DNA of 64,000 nt from Nitriliruptoria bacterium (lineage in GTDB: Bacteria; Actinomycetota; Nitriliruptoria; Euzebyales; Egibacteraceae): NCBI GenBank assembly GCA_003553565.1, contig PWER01000101.1, positions 49,559-113,558 on the forward strand, written 5' to 3'. How positions within the stretch are numbered: the stretch's first letter is position 1; each line of letters opens with the position of its first letter. Below the pieces are notes generated by a model. The model did no database searches. It was not told where the DNA came from and saw only the letters and a list, made by a program, of their open reading frames with translations. Positions 16,456 to 26,798 of this stretch are shown piece after piece. The position numbers and the translations under genes are program-made.

Positions 16456-16560
16456 CCCGTCCATGCGGTCGGGACAGTACGCGCGGACCACGGGTGGGTC
16501 AAGCAGGCGGGTCGGCCGATCAGGCGTGGACCGCCACCACGCGAGCACCGCCACGGGGCC

Positions 16561-17373
16561 TCACCCGCCCTCGCGGCGCACCACGGGCCGGTCAGGGTTG
16601 CGCACATCGATCTCCTCGACGGCGTCGAGCTCGCCCGGGGCGCCACCCGCGCGCTCGGCCAGGTCGACCAGCAGCAGCTCGAGCGCCTCCACCTTGTCGT
16701 CGAGCCGCTCGCTGTCGCCGAGGCGCACCGCCGTGTCGTGCTCGGCGTCCAGGCGCAGCAGCAGGCCGCGCGGTCCGGTGACCTCGACGTGGGCCACCCG
16801 CTCGCGCACCCCCTCTGCCAGCGCCGCCACGACCGCGACCGCCTCCCGAGCACCCTCGCTGTCCAGCTCCTGGCCGGCACGCACCTCGGCCTCGGGGGCG
16901 GCGACCCGCGGCAGACCCTCCTGGGCGCCACCGCCGATCACGACCGCGTCGCGGTCCACCAGCCAGGATCCCGAGGCGGCCTCCAGCACCAGCAGCGGCT
17001 CGCGCTCGGTGACGCGGACCACCAGCGTGCTCGGTGGGCTGCGCTCCACGGCCGCCTCGCCGACCCACGACAGCGCGGCCACGCGCTCGGCGGCCGCGCC
17101 GGTGTCGATGAGCGCCAGCGGCTCACCGAGGCTGGCGCTCGCGCGCTCGTGCACCGCCTCGGCGCGGGCTCCGTCCGCGCCGTGCACGTCGATCTCGCGT
17201 GCCTGCAGCAGCGGCGACAGCGCCAGCCCCGTCAGCACCGCCAGCGCCGCGACCCCAGCCAGCGCGGCCGCACGCACTCGACCGCGGCGCGCCCGCGCCT
17301 GCGCCGCGACAGCCTCCCGGCGGTCGCGCAGCCGACGGTCCTCAGCGGCCTGATCGCCGGCGGCGTCGGTCAT
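16561..17373 (-). CDS. ftsQ: Division protein FtsQ/DivIB
   Basis: The 270-residue bitopic protein has a basic cytoplasmic N terminus (to about 34), one membrane helix (about 35-55), a POTRA domain (REIDVHGADGARAEAVHERA onwards, about 59-125) and a beta domain. FtsQ connects early and late divisome proteins in the FtsQ-FtsB-FtsL complex. The ATG at 17373 overlaps the murC stop (ATGA). The position between murC and ftsZ is standard; murB, ddl and ftsA are absent from the block. Confidence 0.88.
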   Translation of the reverse strand: MTDAAGDQAAEDRRLRDRREAVAAQARARRGRVRAAALAGVAALAVLTGLALSPLLQAREIDVHGADGARAEAVHERASASLGEPLALIDTGAAAERVAALSWVGEAAVERSPPSTLVVRVTEREPLLVLEAASGSWLVDRDAVVIGGGAQEGLPRVAAPEAEVRAGQELDSEGAREAVAVVAALAEGVRERVAHVEVTGPRGLLLRLDAEHDTAVRLGDSERLDDKVEALELLLVDLAERAGGAPGELDAVEEIDVRNPDRPVVRREGG

Positions 17374-18773
17374 CCGCCGCGCTCCAGCTCGGCGAGAATC
17401 TGGGGGCCGGACTCGCTGATGTCACCGGCACCGATGGTCAGCACCAGATCACCGGGCCTGGCGAGGTCGGCGACCTGTGCCGGCAGCGCGGAGATCGCGG
17501 GCACGAAGTGGACCTCCGCGCCGGCGGTGCGCGCCGCGTCCACCACCAGCTGGCCGGTCACGCCCGGCACCGGCTGCTCGCGCGCGCCGTAGACGTCGGT
17601 GACCACCGTCACGTCCGCGGCGGCGAGCGCAGCGCCCAGCTCGGGCGCGAGCGCAGCGGTCCGGCTGTACAGGTGCGGCTGGAACACCGCGATGACCCGG
17701 CCGGCGGGGCGCGTCTGATGGGCGGCGTCGAGCGCTGCGGCCACCTCGGTCGGATGGTGGGCGTAGTCGTCGACCACCGTGATCTCCCGTGCGCGCCCTA
17801 CCCGCTGGAAGCGCCGCTGGGTGCCACGGTAGGCGGCCAGCCCGGTGCGGATCGCCTCGGGGTCGGCACCCACAGCGCGGGCCGCAGCGACCGCCATGGC
17901 GGCGTTGGCCACGTTGTGGCGCCCGGGCAGGCGCACGAACAGCTCGCCGAGGTCCTCGCCGTCGGCGTGCACACGGAACGTGGAGCCCTCCGGCGCGGCC
18001 TCGACATCGGTGATCCGCACGTCGGCGTCCGCGGCCTCGCCGACGGTGCGCACCGGCGGCCGTGCGCGGGCCACGAGATCGCGGGCCCGGCGGTCGTCGA
18101 TGTTGATCACCGCGAGGCCGCCGTCGGTGCGCTGCTCCAGGAAGGCCGCGAACGCCTCGACGAGCTCCTGCAGCGAGCCCCAGCGGTCGTGATGGTCCAG
18201 CTCGACGTTGGTGACCAGGGCCACGTCGGGTCGGTATACGAGGAAGGAGGCGTCGGACTCGTCGGCCTCGGCGACGAAGTGCGTGCCGCTGCCGTGGTGC
18301 GCGCTGGTGCCCGCATCGTGGAGGGTGCCGCCGATGGCGAACGACGGGTCGGCGCCGGCGGCCTGCAGCACCACCGTGAGCATCGCGGTGGTGGTGGTCT
18401 TGCCGTGGCTGCCCGACACCAGCACCCCGCGGTGGCCCTCCAGCAGCGCAGCGAGCAGCTCGGCCCGGCGCAGCACCGGCAGACCCTGCTCGTGGGCGGC
18501 CACCAGCTCCGGGTTGTGCTCGGGCACCGCGGTCGAGGCCACCACCACCGCGGCGCCCTCCACGTGCGCCGCGTCGTGGCCGATGTGCACCTGCGCCCCG
18601 AGAGCGGTCAGCGCCTCGAGCGCCCGGCCGTGGCGCACGTCGCTGCCCGACACCGCGCGCCCCCGCTCGAGCAGCACCGTGGCCAGCGCGCTCATGCCGG
18701 CCCCGCCGATCCCGACGAGGTGCACTCGCCCTCGTGTGGGCAGACGCGGTGGCGCCTCACCTGCGGTGCTCAC
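17370..18773 (-). CDS. murC: UDP-N-acetylmuramate--L-alanine ligase
   Basis: The 467-residue cytoplasmic ligase adds L-Ala to UDP-MurNAc using ATP. It shows HLVGIGGAGMSALA near the N terminus, the P-loop GSHGKTTTTAML, EADESDASFL, and DDYAHHPTEV in the C-terminal domain. The GTG start at 18773 overlaps the murG stop (GTGA). Confidence 0.96.
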   Translation of the reverse strand: MSTAGEAPPRLPTRGRVHLVGIGGAGMSALATVLLERGRAVSGSDVRHGRALEALTALGAQVHIGHDAAHVEGAAVVVASTAVPEHNPELVAAHEQGLPVLRRAELLAALLEGHRGVLVSGSHGKTTTTAMLTVVLQAAGADPSFAIGGTLHDAGTSAHHGSGTHFVAEADESDASFLVYRPDVALVTNVELDHHDRWGSLQELVEAFAAFLEQRTDGGLAVINIDDRRARDLVARARPPVRTVGEAADADVRITDVEAAPEGSTFRVHADGEDLGELFVRLPGRHNVANAAMAVAAARAVGADPEAIRTGLAAYRGTQRRFQRVGRAREITVVDDYAHHPTEVAAALDAAHQTRPAGRVIAVFQPHLYSRTAALAPELGAALAAADVTVVTDVYGAREQPVPGVTGQLVVDAARTAGAEVHFVPAISALPAQVADLARPGDLVLTIGAGDISESGPQILAELERGG

Positions 18774-19960
18774 GGGCTGACCTCGGCGGCGTGCTGGTCG
18801 GCGAGTCCGCCCGCGGCGAGCACCAGCTCGGCCACGGCCGCGGCGGCATCGGGTCGCCCGAGCTCCCTCGCGGCGGCGCGCATCGCCGCGCGGCGCTGCG
18901 GATCGGCCAGCAGCGGGGCCACCTCGGCGACCAGGCGCTGCCCGTCCAGCGCGTCGTCGGCGACGTGCACCGCCCCGCCGGCCTCGGCGATCGCGCGGGC
19001 GTTGGCGGTCTGCTCGTCGGCAGCCGCGTGGGGATAGGGCACCAGCACCGCGGGCAGGCCCACCGCGGTGAGCTCGGCCACGGTCGACGCTCCTGCGCGG
19101 CACACCACCACGTCGGCGGCGGCGTAGGCGTCGGCCATGGAGGCGAGGTAGCGGTGGGTGACCACGTGCAGGCCCCGTCGGTCCCGGCTGCGCCAGGCGG
19201 CCTCGACCCGGTCGGCGTCGCGCTCGCCGGCGGCGTGCAGCACCTGCAGCCCTGCCGGGTCGGGCCAGCTATCAGTGGCCGCCAGCACCGCGTCGTTGAG
19301 GCGACGCGCTCCCTGCGAGCCACCGAACACCAGCAGCGTGCGCCGCCGCGGGTCGAGGCCCAGGCGCACCGCGGCGGGCGTGCGGTCGGGCAGACGGCCC
19401 TCGGTCAGGTCCCCGCGGATCGGGTTGCCGGTGAGCACCACGCGCGACGGCCGGGGGAAGCGCTCGGCGATCCCGGGCATGCTGACCGCTACCGCGGTGG
19501 CCCACCGGGCGGCCAGGCGGTTGGCGAGCCCCGGCACGGCGTTCTGCTCGTGGACCACCAGCGGGGTGCGCGACAGCCGGGCCCCGGCCGCCAGGGGGCC
19601 GGCGGTGTAGCCCCCGAACGTCAGCGCCGCGCGGGCGTGCTCGGCGCGCGCCAGCCTCGCCACCTGGCCCGCGGCGCGCACCACGTCGGTGGCCGCGCCG
19701 GCCCGCGCCGCCGCTCCCTGCCCGCGCAGGGGCCGCGCGGGCACGGTGCGCAGCGCGAAGCCCGCGGCGGGCACCAGTCGGGCCTCGAGCCCTGCTGCGG
19801 TGCCAACGAACACCACGCGCACGCCGCGGTCGCGCAGCGCCTCGGCCACCGCCAGCGCTGGGTTGACGTGGCCTCCGGTGCCCCCGCCGGTCAGCAGGAC
19901 GGTCGGCGCGCTCGGCGCCGTCGGTGCGGTTGGTTCGGTGGCGTCAGATCCTCGGGTCAC
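18770..19960 (-). CDS. murG: Lipid II synthase MurG (GlcNAc transferase)
   Basis: The 396-residue GT-B enzyme transfers GlcNAc from UDP-GlcNAc to lipid I on the inner membrane face, giving lipid II. LLTGGGTGGHVNPALA is the N-terminal G-loop, HEQNAVPGLANR the central signature, and FGGSQGARRLN and GASTVAEL lie in the C-terminal domain. The GTG at 19960 overlaps the ftsW stop (GTGA) and has AGGAGG 4 nt upstream. About 16 residues (rich in Thr/Pro/Ala) precede the first strand. Confidence 0.96.
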   Translation of the reverse strand: MTRGSDATEPTAPTAPSAPTVLLTGGGTGGHVNPALAVAEALRDRGVRVVFVGTAAGLEARLVPAAGFALRTVPARPLRGQGAAARAGAATDVVRAAGQVARLARAEHARAALTFGGYTAGPLAAGARLSRTPLVVHEQNAVPGLANRLAARWATAVAVSMPGIAERFPRPSRVVLTGNPIRGDLTEGRLPDRTPAAVRLGLDPRRRTLLVFGGSQGARRLNDAVLAATDSWPDPAGLQVLHAAGERDADRVEAAWRSRDRRGLHVVTHRYLASMADAYAAADVVVCRAGASTVAELTAVGLPAVLVPYPHAAADEQTANARAIAEAGGAVHVADDALDGQRLVAEVAPLLADPQRRAAMRAAARELGRPDAAAAVAELVLAAGGLADQHAAEVSP

Positions 19961-21213
19961 GTCGCCTCCTGTGCGCTTGGGGGCTGGCTCGGTGCGGGCC
20001 GGGCGCGGCGCGCGATGGCCACCAGCACGCCCACCGCGGTCAGCGTCACCAGCAGCGAGGTCCCCCCGAAGCTGATGAGCGGCAGCGTCACGCCGGTGAC
20101 GGGCAGCAGGCCCACCACCGAGCCCATGTTCATCAGCGCCTGCAGCGACAGCCAGCCGGTGAGGCTCGCGGCGAGCAGGCGCTCGAAGGGCGTCGCGGCC
20201 CGGCGCGCCGCGATGACGCCGGCGACGACGAGCGCGGCGAAGCCCAGCAGCACCGCCAGGGCCCCGAGCAGCCCGAGCTCCTCGCCGATGATCGCGTAGA
20301 TGAAGTCCGTGTGGGCGTTGGGCACGTAGAGCCACTGGCCCCGGCCCTGCCCCAGCCCGCGGCCCGTCAGACCGCCCGAGGCCAGCGCGATGAACCCCTG
20401 CTGCGACTGGTAGCCGACGTCACCGGCATGCGCCGCGGGGTCGAGCCACGCGGTCAGGCGCATCATCCGGAACGGGCGCGCGACGATCAGCGCGCCCGCG
20501 AGCATCACCGCCACCCCGATGCCCGCGCCGATCAGTCGACCGGGCAGCCCGGCCACCAGCAGGACGATCGCCCCGCCCGCGGCCACGAGCAGCCCCATCT
20601 CCAGGTCCGGTCCGGCAAGGACCAGCGCCGTCAGCAGCGCGATGACCCACAGGCCGGGCAGCAGCAGCGCATGGAGGTCCCCGCGGCGCACCTTGGCCCA
20701 CCGCAGCGCCACTGCGTGGGCCACCAGCAGGGGCACCGCGAGCTTGGCGAGCTCGCTGGGTTGCAGCCCCACCGGTCCCACCGAGAGCCAGCGGCGCGCG
20801 CCATGCGCCTCGACGCCGATGCCCGGCACGAGCACCACCGTGCACAGCAGGACGGTGATCACCAGGGCGGGCCAGGCAAGCCGGCGCAGCGCGTGCGGGT
20901 TGGTGCGCGCCAGCAGCAGCGCCACCGGCACCCCCAGACCGGCCCAGACGAGCTGTCGTTGGGCGATGGCGGTGGGCGAGCCCTCCCGCGCCGCCTCCAC
21001 GAACGAGGCGGAGAAGGTCATCACCAGCCCCACCGCGAGCAGCAGTGTCGCGGTGACCGCCAGGACCACCGCGTGAGCAGGCCAGGCCTCCGGCGCTCCG
21101 GTGCGCAGGCCGTCCCGCCACCCGCGGAGGCCGCCCCCGGGCCGTGACGCGGCGGCGCGGGGCTCGCGCGCCGTCCCGTCGCGGTCCGCCGGACCCGGTG
21201 CGGTGCGGCTCAT
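19957..21213 (-). CDS. ftsW: SEDS peptidoglycan polymerase FtsW
   Basis: The 418-residue polytopic protein (about 10 membrane helices) is the septal peptidoglycan glycosyltransferase that works with FtsI. GIGVEAHGARRWLSVGPVG and LQPSELAKLA are SEDS motifs. The NAHTDFIYA loop holds the catalytic Asp, and GEELGLLG follows. The C-terminal region has LPVTGVTLPLISFGGTS. The ATG at 21213 overlaps the murD stop (ATGA). Confidence 0.95.
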   Translation of the reverse strand: MSRTAPGPADRDGTAREPRAAASRPGGGLRGWRDGLRTGAPEAWPAHAVVLAVTATLLLAVGLVMTFSASFVEAAREGSPTAIAQRQLVWAGLGVPVALLLARTNPHALRRLAWPALVITVLLCTVVLVPGIGVEAHGARRWLSVGPVGLQPSELAKLAVPLLVAHAVALRWAKVRRGDLHALLLPGLWVIALLTALVLAGPDLEMGLLVAAGGAIVLLVAGLPGRLIGAGIGVAVMLAGALIVARPFRMMRLTAWLDPAAHAGDVGYQSQQGFIALASGGLTGRGLGQGRGQWLYVPNAHTDFIYAIIGEELGLLGALAVLLGFAALVVAGVIAARRAATPFERLLAASLTGWLSLQALMNMGSVVGLLPVTGVTLPLISFGGTSLLVTLTAVGVLVAIARRARPAPSQPPSAQEAT

Positions 21214-22619
21214 CGCGCCCCCTCCCGGGCAGGGTCGTCGAGCGCGGCGACGGCGTCGCGGAAGGCCTCCCCGCGCGCCGCGTAGCTGGCGAACTGGTCG
21301 AACGAGGCCGCAGCGGGACTGAGCAGGACCGTGTCACCGGGCTCAGCGTGCTGCGCGGCCAGCAGCACCGCCTCGGCGATCGTGCCGGCGTGGCGCACCG
21401 GGACCTGCGCGCGGGCAGCCAGGTCGGCCACGGCCTGCGCGCCCTCGCCGATGGCCAGCACCAGACGCACGCGGTCGGGCAGCAGCTCGCCGAGCGCATC
21501 CAGGCTCAAGCCCTTCAGCAAGCCGCCGGCGATCCACACGACCGAGGGGTGAGCCGCCAGCGCCGAGGCCGCCGCGTGGGGGTTGGTGGCCTTCGAGTCG
21601 TTGATCCAGCGCACGCCGCGCCGCACCGCGACCTCCTCGAGGCGGTGCGGCCCCGGTCGGAACGCCGCCAGGCGCGCGCCCACGGTCGACCGGTCGGCGC
21701 CGGCGATCAGCGCTGCGGCCGCCGCGCACGCCGCGTCGGCGAGGAACGCCGGCTCGTCGCTCGGCAGGTCGGCCAGCGCGGCGATCGGGCCCTCCGCGTG
21801 GGGCAGGCGTGCGACCAGCGTGTCCTCGGCCACGCCCACGCCGCCGCGCGGCGGCGCAGCCAAGGTGACGGGCACCACGCGGGCCGGCGGCGGGTGGGTG
21901 GCCCGGACCTGGCGCGCCCCCGCATCGTCGACGAAGATCACCGCAGCGTCCTCGCCCTGCTGGTTGGCCCACACGCGCGCCTTGGACGCTGCGTAGTCGG
22001 CGAGGTCGGGATGCCAGTCGAGGTGGTCGGGCGCGAGGTTGAGCAGCACGCCGACGTGGGCGCGCAGCGTCGCTGAGAAGCGCAGCTGGAAGCTCGACAG
22101 CTCGGCCACGACCGTCGGTGGCGGCTCCGCGACGGCCAGCAGACCACACAGCGGCGGGCCAAGGTTGCCGCCGGCGGGGGCGTCGAGGCAGGCGGCGGCG
22201 AGCTCGGTGGTGGTGGTCTTGCCGTTGGTGCCGGTGATGGCCACCAGCTGCGTGCGCCCGCTGGCGCGGCGCCAGGCCAGCTCGGGCTCGCTCCACCCCT
22301 CCAGCCCGCGTGCCAGCGCCCCGGCCAGCAGCGGGTGGGCCAGCGGCAGGCCGGGGCTGGTGACCGCCAGGTCGCACCCGTCCAGCACCGCCGGGTCGGT
22401 GCAGCCGAGGTGCACCGTCGCGCCCCGTGCGCGGGCGCGCTCGCCGCTGGCGCGCACCGCGTCGGTGTCGCGGGTGTCCACCGCGACCACCGCCTCCACG
22501 CCGGTGCCTGCCAGCGCGGCCAGCGCGGCGGCACCGGAGAGCCCGAGGCCCAGCACCGCCACGCGCCGCCCGACCAGCTCGGGGACGGCAGCGTCAGCGG
22601 CGACGACGTCGGTGCTCAT
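21210..22619 (-). CDS. murD: UDP-MurNAc-L-Ala--D-glutamate ligase
   Basis: The 469-residue cytoplasmic ligase adds D-Glu to UDP-MurNAc-L-Ala. VAVLGLGLSGAAALAAL is the N-terminal nucleotide loop, GTNGKTTTTELAA the P-loop, and LNLAPDHLDWH and NDSKATNPHA are the family signatures. The ATG at 22619 overlaps the mraY stop (ATGA). Confidence 0.96.
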   Translation of the reverse strand: MSTDVVAADAAVPELVGRRVAVLGLGLSGAAALAALAGTGVEAVVAVDTRDTDAVRASGERARARGATVHLGCTDPAVLDGCDLAVTSPGLPLAHPLLAGALARGLEGWSEPELAWRRASGRTQLVAITGTNGKTTTTELAAACLDAPAGGNLGPPLCGLLAVAEPPPTVVAELSSFQLRFSATLRAHVGVLLNLAPDHLDWHPDLADYAASKARVWANQQGEDAAVIFVDDAGARQVRATHPPPARVVPVTLAAPPRGGVGVAEDTLVARLPHAEGPIAALADLPSDEPAFLADAACAAAAALIAGADRSTVGARLAAFRPGPHRLEEVAVRRGVRWINDSKATNPHAAASALAAHPSVVWIAGGLLKGLSLDALGELLPDRVRLVLAIGEGAQAVADLAARAQVPVRHAGTIAEAVLLAAQHAEPGDTVLLSPAAASFDQFASYAARGEAFRDAVAALDDPAREGAR

Positions 22620-23704
22620 GGCGCCGTCCCCAGGCGCACGAGGTAGTCCGCGTAGAACACGCCCAGCCCCAGCGACGTGACGATGCCGGCGATGATCCAG
22701 AAGCGCACGATGACGGTGGTCTCGCGCCAGCCGCGCAGCTCGAAGTGGTGGTGCAGCGGCGCCATCTTGAACAGGCGCTTGCCGCTGGCGCGGAACACCG
22801 CCACCTGCAGCATCACGCTGATCGTCTCGACCACGAACAGCCCGCCGATGAGCACCAGCAGCAGCTCGGTCTCGGTGAGCACCGCGAGGGCGGCCATGAG
22901 CCCGCCGAGCCCCAGCGAGCCCACGTCGCCCATGAACACCTGCGCGGGCGGCGCGTTCCACCACAGGAAGCCCAGGCAGGCACCGAGCCCGGCCGCCCCG
23001 GCCACCGCCAACCCGTCGGCGTGCAGCCAGGCCTCCAGGGTGTAGAGCCCGTCGAAGGAGCCGGGCACGATCTCGCCCGCCGCGTCGGTCTCGACCGAGC
23101 CGTGCCGCAGGATCCAGTAGGCGATGAGCGTGTAGGCGCCGAAGACCATCGCCGAGGTGCCCGCGGCGAGCCCATCGAGACCGTCGGTGAGGTTCACCGC
23201 GTTGGAGGTGCCCGCCAGGATCAGGAAGCACCACACCACGAAGAACGGGCCGAAGTCCAGCGGCTCGAGCGGGCCGATCAGCGACAGGGTCGTCGAGGTC
23301 TCGGCCACGTAGGTGGCGCCCAGCGCGAACAGCACGGCCACGAGCGCCTGGCCGATGAACTTGGCCCGCGAGGTCAGCCCGAGGTTGCGCCGGCGCTTGA
23401 GCTTGATGGCGTCGTCGAGGAACCCCACGCCGCCCATCAGCGCGAACGTGCCGATCGCCAGCAGCCCGCCCGGGGAGTACCGCGGGCCGTACACGAGGGT
23501 GGCCACGAGGTAGCCGATCACCCCCGCGGCGATCATCGCGATGCCGCCCATCGTGGGCGTGCCGCTCTTGGTGACGTGCCCCTGGGGGCCGTCCTCGCGG
23601 ATCGACTGGCCATACCCCCGCAGGCGGAACCAGCGCACCACCAGCGGCGTGGCCACCAGCGACACGGTCATCGAGGTGGCCACCGCGAGCAGGATGGGCC
23701 TCAT
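22616..23704 (-). CDS. mraY: Phospho-MurNAc-pentapeptide transferase MraY
   Basis: The 362-residue integral membrane enzyme transfers phospho-MurNAc-pentapeptide to undecaprenyl phosphate, making lipid I. Motifs are GFLDDAIKLKRRRN, NAVNLTDGLDGLA, VFMGDVGSLGLGG and the magnesium-associated APLHHHFELRG. Ten helices are expected. The ATG at 23704 overlaps the murF stop (ATGA). Confidence 0.97.
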   Translation of the reverse strand: MRPILLAVATSMTVSLVATPLVVRWFRLRGYGQSIREDGPQGHVTKSGTPTMGGIAMIAAGVIGYLVATLVYGPRYSPGGLLAIGTFALMGGVGFLDDAIKLKRRRNLGLTSRAKFIGQALVAVLFALGATYVAETSTTLSLIGPLEPLDFGPFFVVWCFLILAGTSNAVNLTDGLDGLAAGTSAMVFGAYTLIAYWILRHGSVETDAAGEIVPGSFDGLYTLEAWLHADGLAVAGAAGLGACLGFLWWNAPPAQVFMGDVGSLGLGGLMAALAVLTETELLLVLIGGLFVVETISVMLQVAVFRASGKRLFKMAPLHHHFELRGWRETTVIVRFWIIAGIVTSLGLGVFYADYLVRLGTAP

Positions 23705-25103
23705 GCGCCGCCCTCCTCGCCGCCGAGCGCCGACGCCAGCGCTGCGGCGAGCGTCTCCAGCCCGACCGCGCGGCTCGCCTTGACCAGCACCGCGCTGCGG
23801 CCGTCGACCAGCTCGCCCACCGCAGCGTGCGCCGCGGTGGGGTCAGCCGCCTCGACCAGCGTCCCGGCGAAGCCCTCGGCGCGCGCTCCCTGCGCGATCG
23901 CCTCGGCGGCGTCGCCGACCACCACCAGCCCGTCGAGGCCCAGGCGCGCCGCCTGCGCCCCGACCTCGCGGTGAGCGTCCTGCGCGGTGGTGCCGAGCTC
24001 GGCCATCTCGCCGAGCACCGCCACGCGGGCGCCCGGCACCGCGACCCAGGCGAGCGCTTCGAGCGCCGCCGCGGTCGAGGCCGGGTTCGCGTTGTAGGCG
24101 TCGTTGAGCACCACCCCGCCGCCGGGCAGGTCGTGGGCCTCCATGCGCCACCGGGACCCGGTCGCGGTGGCCAGCGCCGCCGCAGCCCCAGCCAGGTCCA
24201 CTCCGGCGGCGTCGGCGACGGCCAGGGCGCACAGCGCGTTGGTGACGTTGTGGGCTCCGGGCAGCCCGAGCGCGACCGGCGCGCGCCGGCCGTCGGGGGC
24301 CTCGACGGTGAACCGGGCCCGCGCGCGCCGGTCGAGGGTCACGTCGTGGGCGCGCCAGTCGCGCGCTGCCTGCTGGCCCACGGTGACGCTGGCGGCGACG
24401 GTGCGCTCGGCCAGCCCAGCCACGCGCGGGTCGTCACCGGCGAGCACGGCCAGCCCGTCGGGGGCCAGGGACTCGACCAGCTCGCCCTTGGCCTGGGCCA
24501 CCGCGTCGAGGCTGCCCAGCAGCTCCAGGTGGCTGGCACCCACGGCCACGACCACCGCGATGTCGGGGCGCAGCAGCGGCGCGAGGCGGGCGATGTGGCC
24601 GATGCCGCGCGTGCCCACCTCGGCGATCAGGGCCTGGCTGTCGTGCTCGAGGCGCACGCAGGTCAGTGGCACGCCGAGGTCGTTGTTGTACGAGCCCGGT
24701 GCGGCGACGGTGCGCAGCCCCGCGCCCAGCGCCGCCTGCGTGAGGTCCTTGGTGGTCGTCTTGCCCTGCGAGCCGGTGATGGCCACCACGAGCGGATCCA
24801 CCGTGTCGCGCACCCACCCGCCGAGGCCGAGCAGCGCGTCAGCGGGATCGTCGACGAGCACCGCGCCCGGTGCGTCGGGCACCACCCGCCCGGCAGCCAC
24901 GAGCGCGCCCGTGGCACCGCGGGCTGCGGCGTCGGCGACGAAGTCGTGGCCGTCAGCGCGCTCGCCGGGCAGCGCCACGAACAGCGCGCCCGGTGCGGCC
25001 TCCCGCGAGTCGATCACCACGCGGTCGCACACCCGCTGGCCGTCGGCGGGGTGGGCGAGGTCCCCACCGACCACCTCGGCCACCTGCGCGAGCGTCAGCG
25101 GGA

Positions 25104-25107
<4 letters not shown>
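23701..25107 (-). CDS. murF: UDP-MurNAc-tripeptide--D-Ala-D-Ala ligase
   Basis: The 468-residue ligase adds D-Ala-D-Ala to the UDP-MurNAc tripeptide. ITGSQGKTTTKDLT is the P-loop (Ser-Gln instead of the frequent Thr-Asn), and NDAYNANPAS is the MurF signature. The N-terminal domain has VIDSREAAPGALFVAL. The GTG at 25107 overlaps the murE stop (GTGA); an adjacent in-frame GTG at 25110 would add one residue. A GAGGAGG site lies upstream. Confidence 0.95.
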
Positions 25108-26588
<1,481 letters not shown>

Positions 26589-26728
26589 GGTCCGAGCGCT
26601 CCTGGGTCTGTGAGGGTGCGTGCGTGCAGCCGGCATGTGGCAGGGGCGGGACGCTGCGGCTCCGCGCGTGCCCACCGCTGGCGTCGCAGGATAGCCAAGC
26701 GCCCCGGTGCGACGGCGCAGCCGCTGCG

Positions 26729-26758
26729 CGCGGGCCGGCCGGCGAGCCGGCGCCCGCG
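26729..26758 (-). terminator. Hairpin between ftsI and murE
   Basis: CGCGGGC at 26729-26735 pairs with 26752-26758, and an inner 5-bp stem with a 4-nt loop stacks after a 2-nt bulge. It lies 40 nt past the ftsI stop. It could end or attenuate the upstream transcript. No T-tract is seen. Confidence 0.35.
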
Positions 26759-26798
26759 TGCAGGGGGCGGCGTCGCGGTGGAGCCGGCCATGGCCGGG

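Noticed and set aside
16309..16560. A missing ftsA or small gene between ftsQ and ftsZ
   Set aside because: No open frame with a ribosome site is found. ftsA is normally absent in actinobacteria and sepF is present.
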